From IMG/VR virus record IMGVR_UViG_3300036770_007317, positions 1-47,700 of that record: 47,700 bases of DNA; one strand, written 5' to 3'. The notes below the pieces were generated by a model that was given only the letters and a program-made list of their open reading frames with translations, was not told the origin of the DNA and searched no databases. The first letter of the stretch is position 1; every line of letters starts with the position of its first letter. This DNA is from a virus. This document shows, one piece after another, positions 35,501 through 43,325 of this stretch. The position numbers and the translations under genes are program-made.

Positions 35501-36657
35501 TGTACTTTAAATTTAAAGATTCAGATATTTTTGACAGTACTTTGTATCTGAACCCATCTAAAGAAATACTAATAACTCAATCTGGTGTTTTTTTAGACAG
35601 AAGAGTAGAAGAGTCGTCTAATTCACCTAGCGGCTCTCTTTTTGTTTATGATATAAACGGAGGAGATGTCAGAACTGGCAATCAACTCATAACTCCACAG
35701 ATGCCAAAAACATCAGAATTATGGGGTTTTAGCTATCAAGGAGATTCGATAGGACTACCCCCCGGCGAAACTGTTGTAGGCAGCTATTTGATTGAAAAAA
35801 AGCATAAAAGATGGTATATTTCATCTTCACTAAGTGATACAAATGTAATAAAAAAATACTCTATCAAAAATGCGCTACAAAAGTACTCATCGTTATGGGC
35901 AAAAAATGGTGTGTCGTATCTAGATTCTGCTGAGGATTTTGCAGAACATATTTTTTTACAAAATGTATCACTGATCACGTTTCCAAGAGTATACTTCGGC
36001 TCAATGATAGAAAAGGGTACTGTTGAGCTTAAAGTATTTGTAAATAATCAATTAGAATGTTCATGTTCTGACAGTCTCCAAGATGGAATCTTAAGAGTCA
36101 CTTTCGGCAACGGATCTGCACAAAAAACCATAGTCGGAACAGTTTTATACGAAGAAGGTTGTATTATATTATTCGATAACTCTCTAAGCTACTCAAATGG
36201 AACATATGACTCAGCAAGTACAACAGCTTTCAGGTGGTCTAATTTTGGAGCAGCACCAAGCTCAGAAACGCCAAACTATCCAGCAAATAATCAATGCAAA
36301 TTTTTAATAAAGTTTAAAGGCGTAGTTAAAACTAATATAAAAACTATATTCTGTCATGCAGAAGCTGGTAAATTAAATCATACAAATAATATTACGTATA
36401 TTGAACAAGGACAAGATGTTTTTAGTTGTAGCATGAGTCCTTTTGTTTTTAGCGAAAATGATAGCCTGCAAATTAAAAATCTTCATTCATCTTCCTATTC
36501 AGAACAAAGGTTTGAAAATTTTGAAAAACAAACATTTATATCGTATATAAATCTTTACGATAAAGATAAAAAATTACTTGCTATCGCAAAGCTTGCAACG
36601 CCAGTTCTTAAAAAAGAAACAGATGCTTATACGTTCAAATTGACATTGGATACATAA
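35500..36657 (+). CDS. Virion structural protein, paralog pair member 2
   Basis: This 385-residue protein is beta-like. It shares with the protein encoded at 34033 an internal IEKGTVELKVFVN segment followed by GTVLYEEGCIILFDNS, and a C-terminus with FISYINLYDKDKKLLAIAKLATPVLKK then YTFKL, matching GIELYSPDNEVLARAKLSEPIRK and YVLKV. Its unique N-terminal 150 residues contain SPSGSLFVYDINGGDV. Divergence is large, so the duplication is old or the two were acquired separately. It is probably part of the tail or fibre apparatus. Confidence 0.62.
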   Translation: MYFKFKDSDIFDSTLYLNPSKEILITQSGVFLDRRVEESSNSPSGSLFVYDINGGDVRTGNQLITPQMPKTSELWGFSYQGDSIGLPPGETVVGSYLIEKKHKRWYISSSLSDTNVIKKYSIKNALQKYSSLWAKNGVSYLDSAEDFAEHIFLQNVSLITFPRVYFGSMIEKGTVELKVFVNNQLECSCSDSLQDGILRVTFGNGSAQKTIVGTVLYEEGCIILFDNSLSYSNGTYDSASTTAFRWSNFGAAPSSETPNYPANNQCKFLIKFKGVVKTNIKTIFCHAEAGKLNHTNNITYIEQGQDVFSCSMSPFVFSENDSLQIKNLHSSSYSEQRFENFEKQTFISYINLYDKDKKLLAIAKLATPVLKKETDAYTFKLTLDT

Positions 36658-36658
36658 T

Positions 36659-38422
36659 ATGGAAAAATATTACAAAAAATCTGAAATTATAGATAAAATA
36701 CAAAATTTAGTAAAATATAGAATTTATGAAGTTTCTGGTTTGGAAAATCCAAAGTCAGAAAAAGAAGCTATAGTCTATCTCTTAAGAAGATTCAGGCAAG
36801 TATTTGAAGATTTTGGGTACGCTATAAACACATTGATGCCTGAAGCTGCTAATGCTATTGAAGATTATTCAAAATATAAAATTCCTCAAGCAAGAGATGA
36901 AAGTGGAAAAATTCAAAGTTTTTATAAACAAATAAAGAATATACATTCGAACCTTAGAATTCCATATATGAAAAAAACTTTTATTGACAAAAACGACACA
37001 CAGATGCAGAAGTCTTCACCTGCAATAAAGAGGATAATATCCAATGTTAATATTTTATATTCAAAAATTGTGAAAAACTTTTCAGGATATCCTTCTGGTA
37101 TCAGTTTAAAAATGATCATTTTAGATATGAAGAAAGTCATAAAATCTTTCTTTGTAGCAAGAAAATCAATGATTGCTGAAATAGAAAAAAGTGCAATTGC
37201 AATAAAAATTTTTCAGGAAACTAAATTTAACGATCAACAACTTAGAAAAATGATGAGTACAATATTGAATGAATATCCACCTACCCAAGATGCGTTTCAG
37301 GACCTTGAGGTTGCGTTATACGAATCAGTAGAAATGTCCATAAAAAACAAAACAGACTTTGCAAAGTTAAGAAAAACAGTCAAGAAAGATGTTGACGAGT
37401 TAATATTGTTAATAAAAAAGTTTATCCATACTGATTCTATAAATTTTTATTTTATGCAAAGCAAAATATCTGAAGATTTTGGAGAAGTTAATGAACAAAA
37501 TGAGCCAGGTAAATTTATGTATCATTACAAAATAATATTAGAAGCTTTTGAACAGATGAGAGTTTTGTATTCGAAACTTGAAACGCAATTAAAAGAAAAG
37601 TATCAAAAAGAATCTCCAAGAGAGCAAGAAAGTACAGAAAGATACACAACAGTAATTGAGTTATTTGAATCTTATGCATCTTCTCTATTTGAATTAATAA
37701 AAAAACAAATAGAAAAATGCATACTTACTTTCGATATAGATCCAAAAGAAGATATTGAGAATGTAGATTATGGAAAAAAATTCGCATCCCTTTTGGATGA
37801 AACAAAGAGACAAAAAGATGAGCTAAATAATAAGTTACAAAAAGATAAAGAACAAATAAAAGAAGATATAAAAGATTTTTATGTAAGATCTGGTTCTTCT
37901 TACAGAGAGCTATCTGATCCAAATTCTTTACCAAGCAAAAAAATAAAAATGGTTGATGATTTGAGCAGTAAATTTGAAGAAGAAATGAAGGACATATTGG
38001 ACTTTGAGCAGGGCGGATTTCTAATGAAATATATGCAATATGTGTATTATAATTTCTTAGAGGTCTATAAAGAGAAAAAAAATACCCCAGATGCTTCACA
38101 CGATGAAGCATATCAACAAGTGGCTTTTGAATTTGATGAAGCCAAAAAAGAAGGAGCTATGGTTCTCTTAAAGAAGACACAAAATTCTTTAAATCAATTT
38201 ATTAAATTTTATATAAAAAACTACAACAGAGGATATGAACCAACTGATATAGAAGTTGCTCCTGACTATATTGTAAATTATGACCAGAATGAATATATTG
38301 AGAGTCAAAAAATCTTAGCAGACAAATTAAAAAATCCTGCTCTAGACATAGATCAGCTTCTCCCAAAGAGACTTTTTGGTGATTTCTATAATAGTTTTTA
38401 TCAAGCAGGTAGAGAGGTTTGA
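36659..38422 (+). CDS. Large helical hypothetical protein
   Basis: This 587-residue protein is unrecognised and almost wholly helical and Lys/Glu-rich. It has a long coiled-coil region near residues 375-410 (LLDETKRQKDELNNKLQKDKEQI). It contains no cysteine clusters, no Walker motif and no membrane segment. The charged coiled-coil character differs from the beta-rich Ser/Tyr-rich virion proteins before it, so it may be an internal head protein, an assembly chaperone or a host-takeover factor. Its stop overlaps the TTG start of the resolvase gene. Confidence 0.5.
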   Translation: MEKYYKKSEIIDKIQNLVKYRIYEVSGLENPKSEKEAIVYLLRRFRQVFEDFGYAINTLMPEAANAIEDYSKYKIPQARDESGKIQSFYKQIKNIHSNLRIPYMKKTFIDKNDTQMQKSSPAIKRIISNVNILYSKIVKNFSGYPSGISLKMIILDMKKVIKSFFVARKSMIAEIEKSAIAIKIFQETKFNDQQLRKMMSTILNEYPPTQDAFQDLEVALYESVEMSIKNKTDFAKLRKTVKKDVDELILLIKKFIHTDSINFYFMQSKISEDFGEVNEQNEPGKFMYHYKIILEAFEQMRVLYSKLETQLKEKYQKESPREQESTERYTTVIELFESYASSLFELIKKQIEKCILTFDIDPKEDIENVDYGKKFASLLDETKRQKDELNNKLQKDKEQIKEDIKDFYVRSGSSYRELSDPNSLPSKKIKMVDDLSSKFEEEMKDILDFEQGGFLMKYMQYVYYNFLEVYKEKKNTPDASHDEAYQQVAFEFDEAKKEGAMVLLKKTQNSLNQFIKFYIKNYNRGYEPTDIEVAPDYIVNYDQNEYIESQKILADKLKNPALDIDQLLPKRLFGDFYNSFYQAGREV

Positions 38423-39009
38423 TATTAGGACTAGACATAAGTACTTCCTCTACTGGGATCTGTATAGTAAATAAAGATCAGCTTGAATATTGCGCATTTT
38501 TTTCACCATCTGGAGATGATATCTTTTCGAAAATAGAAAGCATAACATGTCATTTAGATGAACTTTGTAAAAAGTATCTAATAGAAAAAATTTATATAGA
38601 AGAACCATTGATTGCTATGTCTCAAAAATTTCAAACTTCTGCTGAAGTATTAAAGCTTCTCATTAGATTTAATTTTGCGATAAACTACCATCTATACAAA
38701 ACGCTAAATATAAAACCTATATATGTTCCGTTCTCTTCGGCAAGAAGAATTTTGACTCTGAAAAATATCAACGTATCAAATGATAGTCTTGTTAAATTAA
38801 CAGATGTTGTACATAAAGATAAGATATTAGGGTGCCAACATGTAATAAATCTTTTTCCTTCATTTAAAGATAAAATGTTTGTAGGAAAAAATCTTTACAG
38901 CAAAGGTAAACATCTTGGTCTTCCCAAAAATTGTGTGTTTGATTGCTCTGACGCCGTTATTATAGCTTTAGCCGGAGATGCGTATGTCAGAGAAGCTTCA
39001 GATACTTGA
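38419..39009 (+). CDS. RuvC-like Holliday-junction resolvase
   Basis: This 196-residue protein has the RuvC/RNase H-like nuclease signature: GLDISTSSTG at residues 4-13 with Asp6, IYIEEPL at 58-64 with Glu61/62, and DCSDAVIIALA at 175-185 with Asp175 and Asp178. That is all four acidic positions in the right order and spacing. It would resolve branched DNA before packaging, the job done by endonuclease VII (gp49) in T4, so it may replace it. The start is TTG 38419 in a TTGA overlap with the upstream stop. It overlaps the primase gene. Confidence 0.85.
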   Translation: MILGLDISTSSTGICIVNKDQLEYCAFFSPSGDDIFSKIESITCHLDELCKKYLIEKIYIEEPLIAMSQKFQTSAEVLKLLIRFNFAINYHLYKTLNIKPIYVPFSSARRILTLKNINVSNDSLVKLTDVVHKDKILGCQHVINLFPSFKDKMFVGKNLYSKGKHLGLPKNCVFDCSDAVIIALAGDAYVREASDT

Positions 39010-39922
39010 AAAAGTTTTTGGACAGTGTAAAAAGGTTGGCGAAGAGTATTTATTCTTTTGCCCTCAATGCGATCATCACAAGCCAAAACTTTCTATCAAT
39101 GTAGACAAAAACAAATACAAATGCTGGCTAGGATGCTCTCTGGTCGGCAGTAATATATTTTCTTTAGTTTTAAAATTTGGCAATAAAACTAATATTAATG
39201 AATGGAAAGAGTTTTCTAGCGATGTTAAATTAGAAGATTTTGATCTGTTTTTTACCGAAACAGAAAACAAGGTATATAAACATCTAAAGTTGCCTGATTT
39301 TTTTCAACCTTTAGCATCAAATTATATTTCAAATGATGCCTATGGTGCTATTCAATATCTTGCAAATAGAGGTATAGACGAATTCGATATAAAGAAATGG
39401 AAAATCGGATTCTGTACAGAAGGAAATTTTTACAACAGAATCGTAATACCATCTTTTGCAGACAATGGAGAGTTAAATTATTATTGCACTAGAGATTATT
39501 CTGGTAAATCTAGATACTCTTATCTAAATTCTAATGCTGATAAAAATATTATTTTTAATGAAATTAACATTGATTGGAATAAGCCAATAACAATTACAGA
39601 AGGCGTGTTCGATTCAATAAAATGTCATAATTCTGTTCCAATTTTGGGCAAAACATTAATTAGCTCCTCATATCTGTTCAGAAAAATTTTAGAAAACAAA
39701 CAAGATGTTTATATGGGTCTTGATTTGGATGCAGAAGATGCTTCTAATAAGATTATTAAAAAATTGATAAGTTTTGGCATAAATGTTTTTAAAATTGATA
39801 CCTCTCCATATAAAGATTTGGGAGAAATGACTAAAGATGAAGTTGAATATAGGAAAAAACATGCACTAAGAATCTCTGATTCTACTGATTATTTAAGATT
39901 TATGATTTTGTCAAAATTGTGA
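38984..39922 (+). CDS. DnaG/gp61-like DNA primase
   Basis: This protein of about 312 residues has an N-terminal zinc ribbon (FCPQC at residues 25-29 with His31/32 nearby, then CWLGC at 47-51) and a TOPRIM catalytic core: ITEGVFD at 204-210 with Glu206, and GLDLDAED at 245-252 with Asp247/Asp249. It should synthesise RNA primers at the replication fork with a phage helicase not seen here. GGAG at 38974-38977 directly abuts the ATG at 38978, but is correctly spaced for ATG 38984, which I use. The gene overlaps the resolvase gene by 26 bases. Confidence 0.88.
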   Translation: MSEKLQILEKVFGQCKKVGEEYLFFCPQCDHHKPKLSINVDKNKYKCWLGCSLVGSNIFSLVLKFGNKTNINEWKEFSSDVKLEDFDLFFTETENKVYKHLKLPDFFQPLASNYISNDAYGAIQYLANRGIDEFDIKKWKIGFCTEGNFYNRIVIPSFADNGELNYYCTRDYSGKSRYSYLNSNADKNIIFNEINIDWNKPITITEGVFDSIKCHNSVPILGKTLISSSYLFRKILENKQDVYMGLDLDAEDASNKIIKKLISFGINVFKIDTSPYKDLGEMTKDEVEYRKKHALRISDSTDYLRFMILSKL

Positions 39923-39930
39923 TAATTAAT

Positions 39931-39940
39931 GCGGGGGAAC
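39931..39940 (+). promoter_or_regulatory. Strong ribosome site before the holin-like gene
   Basis: GCGGGGGAAC in the short gap before ATG 39942. It matches GCGGGAGAAC at 35051 and is stronger than most ribosome sites in the window. Confidence 0.5.
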
Positions 39941-39941
39941 T

Positions 39942-40169
39942 ATGACAATGACTCAGAGAATAAGACAGTGGCTGGATTCTAGAATGTCTAAATTTATATC
40001 AAGAAAACTATTAGTTTTCACTATATCTACAGTACTTTTGGCTCTTGGTAAATTAGATGCCGATAATTGGACTACATTAGCAGTTGCTTATGTAGGGGTT
40101 GAGGGGTTTGCGGACATAGCAATTAGAATGAAGCAGTCTACAGGGAAAAATGATCAGGTAGGTATATGA
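39942..40169 (+). CDS. Small two-helix membrane protein, holin-like
   Basis: This 75-residue protein has two probable membrane helices: LLVFTISTVLLALGKL (about 23-38) and WTTLAVAYVGVEGFADIAIR (43-62), separated by a short DADN turn, with basic residues at both ends. Size and topology fit a class II-type holin, but there is no family signature and small membrane proteins of this shape can have other roles. It is followed by a membrane/coiled-coil gene and a secreted protein gene, an order typical of lysis cassettes. The adjacent ATGs are 39942 and 39948; the ribosome site favours the first. Confidence 0.6.
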   Translation: MTMTQRIRQWLDSRMSKFISRKLLVFTISTVLLALGKLDADNWTTLAVAYVGVEGFADIAIRMKQSTGKNDQVGI

Positions 40170-40528
40170 AAACATTGTTTTTAGAAAAAATTAAAACTAT
40201 AATTAAAAATTATTATTTGTATATTATAATTGCATGTGTATTTATCTGGGTTACTACTAAAAGTATTGTTTCTAAAAATAAAAAAGTTGAAAAAACAATT
40301 GACAAAAATAAAGATTTTATACATTCAAATCTTGAAGAGATACAGGCAAACAATATAAAATTAACTCAAAACGAGATAGAGCACGAGATAAAAAACACTA
40401 AGATAGAAAAGGATGCAGATGAAATTAGGGTACAAGTAGATAATATCATATCGAACACAAATCTTACAAGTTATCAAAAAAACAAGGAATTAAATGAACT
40501 TCACAACTCAATTAAAAAATTTAAATAA
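40166..40528 (+). CDS. Membrane-anchored coiled-coil protein, i-spanin-like
   Basis: This 120-residue protein has one N-terminal membrane helix at about residues 16-33 (YYLYIIIACVFIWVTTKS) and then an entirely charged helical tail (KKVEKTIDKNKDFIHSNLEEIQ onward). This is the shape of Rz-type inner-membrane spanins: short cytoplasmic N-terminus, membrane span, periplasmic coiled coil. The next gene overlaps its 3' end in another frame, as Rz1 does with Rz. The last base of the previous gene's stop overlaps its start. No sequence family is recognised, so the call is by topology. Confidence 0.55.
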   Translation: MKTLFLEKIKTIIKNYYLYIIIACVFIWVTTKSIVSKNKKVEKTIDKNKDFIHSNLEEIQANNIKLTQNEIEHEIKNTKIEKDADEIRVQVDNIISNTNLTSYQKNKELNELHNSIKKFK

Positions 40529-40943
40529 AATTATAACATTTTTACTTATTCTTATATTGCCAACAAAATCTTTTGCAGAAGAGATACAGTTATTTGATCC
40601 AATTGGTGGCGTTTCTATAAAATTGGATGGAGATATATATACTGGCGTACTGTTCTCAGAAGAGGAAAGACAGAGATATCTAAGACTAGAAATTGCGTAT
40701 AATGAATTAACTGATAAATTTGATAACTTGTCAGAGCTGTATAAACAAACAAGGTCTTCTTATGATAATTTGTATGAAAAAACAATTAAATTAAACATAG
40801 AGCAATTAAGGTTTCTAGACAAAATAGAGAAAGAAGTGTCTGAAGAGGTGTCGTTTTTTGAAGCCAATAAAGGCTCTATATTTTTTGGAATAGGAGTTAT
40901 ATTAACTTCTATAATTTTTGTATCTTATGAAGCAGCAAAGTGA
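40494..40943 (+). CDS. Secreted protein with C-terminal membrane helix
   Basis: This 149-residue protein has a clear signal peptide (hydrophobic ITFLLILILP after a Lys, likely cut after SFA at about residue 28). The mature domain contains a helical section (RYLRLEIAYNELTDKFDNLSEL), and the protein ends in a hydrophobic helix at about 128-146. It begins 35 bases inside the previous gene in another frame, with AAGGA upstream. It is a candidate partner of the i-spanin-like protein, although it lacks the lipobox Cys of outer-membrane spanins, so an envelope-anchored protein of other function is equally possible. Confidence 0.6.
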   Translation: MNFTTQLKNLNKIITFLLILILPTKSFAEEIQLFDPIGGVSIKLDGDIYTGVLFSEEERQRYLRLEIAYNELTDKFDNLSELYKQTRSSYDNLYEKTIKLNIEQLRFLDKIEKEVSEEVSFFEANKGSIFFGIGVILTSIIFVSYEAAK

Positions 40944-41223
40944 AGAAGAGTCAGAAATCTCTATTTTTATAGAGAAAAAATATGGATATGATTTCTTGGA
41001 AGAAGTTAAGAATCTAACTCCATCAGATTCTGATTATAAAAAATATTATGAATATTTACACAATTTAAAGATAAATAAAAAAAATATATTCAAAAAACAA
41101 AGCAATAATTGTATTTATTGTAACAAAATGATTTTACTAAAAGAAGATAAACGATATTATAACCAACATAAGGCATGTGAATATTGCTTTATATTAAAAA
41201 TAGAAGGAAGAAAAAATGGCTAA
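40927..41223 (+). CDS. Small zinc-binding protein (CxxC pairs)
   Basis: This is a protein of about 98 residues. The N-terminal half is acidic and helical. The C-terminal part has CIYCNKM then CEYCFIL, two CxxC pairs about 24 residues apart with a His just before the second, like a zinc-binding HNH-less ribbon. I start it at ATG 40927; the TTG at 40918 is in frame too. Neither start has a strong ribosome site, so coupling to the previous gene is likely. Function unknown. Its stop overlaps the next ATG by 8 bases. Confidence 0.62.
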   Translation: MKQQSEEESEISIFIEKKYGYDFLEEVKNLTPSDSDYKKYYEYLHNLKINKKNIFKKQSNNCIYCNKMILLKEDKRYYNQHKACEYCFILKIEGRKNG

Positions 41224-41686
41224 AAAAGATATTTTAGAAATTGCTAAATACATAAGGCAATCAGTAGAAAACATTAAATCTTATTTAAATCAAGATGGAA
41301 GCGTTAGTTGTACTTCTTATCACAAAATTAACGATTCATTTAACGCCAAGTGTGTTGATAACAAGCTTATTATTTCATATGAAGTAGAAACTGTAAGTCC
41401 ACTTAGAGGAAAGATTAACGATCTTCCAAAAGTAGAAGAAAAGTTTAAAGATATTCTTGATAAAATCAAATCAGAAGTTAAAAATATTTCCGACAAGAGC
41501 GTATCTTTTTCAAAAGTTGGAAATATGACCGAAAAGGTCTATACACTATCTTTTTCAAGACAATTAAAGATATATGTATGTGTTTATGAGATTTCCGGCA
41601 CAGAATCTAACGCAGAAATTGCCGAAAAAGAAGTAGAAAAGGCCAGAGTAGAGATGTCAAATTCTCTAAAATATAATAAAAAATAA
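41216..41686 (+). CDS. Hypothetical protein upstream of terminase
   Basis: This 156-residue protein is unrecognised. An N-terminal helix is followed by a strand-rich middle (KLIISYEVETVSPLRG) and a later strand-helix region (EKVYTLSFSRQLKIYVCVYEIS), suggesting a small alpha/beta or beta-barrel fold. A Glu/Lys helix ends the protein. It has no DNA-binding helix-turn-helix motif that would make it a small terminase, though its place just before the large terminase makes that worth testing. The ribosome site is GAAGGAAG. Confidence 0.58.
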   Translation: MAKKDILEIAKYIRQSVENIKSYLNQDGSVSCTSYHKINDSFNAKCVDNKLIISYEVETVSPLRGKINDLPKVEEKFKDILDKIKSEVKNISDKSVSFSKVGNMTEKVYTLSFSRQLKIYVCVYEISGTESNAEIAEKEVEKARVEMSNSLKYNKK

Positions 41687-41696
41687 GGTATTATAG

Positions 41697-43313
41697 TTGA
41701 ATAAATCATATATTATTCAAGAAATAAGAAAGTGCCAAGATCCTGTTTATTTTATAAACAATCATGTATATATTCAAAGTGCTGGCACAAAGACTTTGTT
41801 TAAACTCTACCCTTTTCAGGAAGAGTGTTTAAATTCTTTTGTCAATAATAGATATAATATTGTACTAAAATCAAGACAGCTAGGTCTTTCAACTCTCATG
41901 GCAGCATATATTGTATGGTATATGCTTTTTAACGAAGACAAGGTTGTTCTTGTTATCTCTCTTACCGAAGCAGATTCAAAAGAATTTGTTAGAAAAGTAA
42001 AATATGCTTTTGATTTCGTCACTCCATGGATACTTGAAGCATTAAGTGCCAAAATCGTATTTAACAACGTTCACACTGTCGAACTAAGCACAAGATCTCG
42101 CGTAAAAGCTCTTGCCCCAACAGAAGACGCCGGTCGAGGTTATTCTCCTTCTTTGTTTATAGTTGACGAAGCTGCCAAAATTGATCATATGGATCTTATT
42201 TGGTCTGAGTCAATATTTCCCGCCGTTAACACTGGCGGTTCTGCAATCATAAACTCAACAGCGTATGGTGCCAACAACTTCTTTTATCACACATGGACTG
42301 CTGCTATTGAAGGAAGAAGTGAGTTTAATCCAATTAAGTTGGATTGGTCTGTTCATCCTGATAGAGATGAAGAGTGGTATGCAAAAACAATTCAGCATAT
42401 CGGAAAAACAAAATTTGCACAAGAATATTCAGGCGATTTTCTCCAATCTGGAGAGACAGTAATTGATCCCGATGATATTGTTTTCTTGAAAAAGAACACA
42501 AAAGAACCAAACATTAAAAGAGATGTCGAATCTGCTTTATGGGAATGGGAAGAGCCAGTAAAAGGAAACAAATATGCTATTTTCGCTGATACTTCTCGTG
42601 GTGATAGCAAAGACTATTCTGCTTGCATAGTCGTTGATTTAAATAAGCTAGAAGTAGTAGCTGAATACAAAGCCAGAGTGAAACCAGATTATTTTGCAGA
42701 CTTCTTGATGATTTTAGGATCAAGATATAACAATGCCATGATTTGCGTAGAAAACATGCATACTGGCTACGCCGTACTAAGAAGAATAGTGAACTTTGCA
42801 TACAAAAATGTATACCATTACAACAAAACTACAGAAGAACATTATGGCGGTTTCTACGATGACACATCAGAGCATGTTCTTGGGTTCACTACGGATTCAA
42901 AAAGAAGGCCTCAAGCAGTAGAAAGATTAGAGTTTTATATACGAAACAAATTGTTGATATGTAGATCGTCCAGATTAGTAGAAGAGCTAGAATCTTTTAT
43001 TTGGCTAAATGGAAAACCACAGGCAAAAGCTGGTGCAAATGACGACTTGGTTATGTCTTATGCTATTGCATGTTATTTACTACAGCATTTTGCCGCTGGA
43101 GTTTCTAAAAAGCAAGAAATTAATGAAAAAATAAGTCAAATTGTAACACATAATAGTAAAATAAGTTTTCCGTACCCTGGGTATGAAAAGAAAGAGAATA
43201 ATTATACAGCGCAAACAGTAAACGGTTTGCCTTTTGATACATCGTGGGTACTATCCGATAGACCAAAGAAAGAAAGACCCCCTGAATTACAAACAAGTAT
43301 CTTTGTCAAATAA
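41697..43313 (+). CDS. 17: Large terminase subunit (gp17-like)
   Basis: This 538-residue protein contains all the ATPase and nuclease landmarks of T4-like large terminases. The Walker A variant KSRQLGLST is at 58-66, Walker B LFIVDEAA at 153-160, and the coupling motif NSTAYG at 186-191. The RNase H-type nuclease has Asp298 (FADTSRGD), Glu352 (VENM) and Asp449/Asp450 (NDDLVMS). It powers headful DNA packaging at the portal encoded downstream and cuts the concatemer. The start is TTG 41697, with AAGGT about 7 bases upstream. The portal follows after 12 bases. T4's gp18/gp19 genes, which sit between 17 and 20 in T4, are absent at this place. Confidence 0.95.
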   Translation: MNKSYIIQEIRKCQDPVYFINNHVYIQSAGTKTLFKLYPFQEECLNSFVNNRYNIVLKSRQLGLSTLMAAYIVWYMLFNEDKVVLVISLTEADSKEFVRKVKYAFDFVTPWILEALSAKIVFNNVHTVELSTRSRVKALAPTEDAGRGYSPSLFIVDEAAKIDHMDLIWSESIFPAVNTGGSAIINSTAYGANNFFYHTWTAAIEGRSEFNPIKLDWSVHPDRDEEWYAKTIQHIGKTKFAQEYSGDFLQSGETVIDPDDIVFLKKNTKEPNIKRDVESALWEWEEPVKGNKYAIFADTSRGDSKDYSACIVVDLNKLEVVAEYKARVKPDYFADFLMILGSRYNNAMICVENMHTGYAVLRRIVNFAYKNVYHYNKTTEEHYGGFYDDTSEHVLGFTTDSKRRPQAVERLEFYIRNKLLICRSSRLVEELESFIWLNGKPQAKAGANDDLVMSYAIACYLLQHFAAGVSKKQEINEKISQIVTHNSKISFPYPGYEKKENNYTAQTVNGLPFDTSWVLSDRPKKERPPELQTSIFVK

Positions 43314-43325
43314 GAGAAAACAAAA

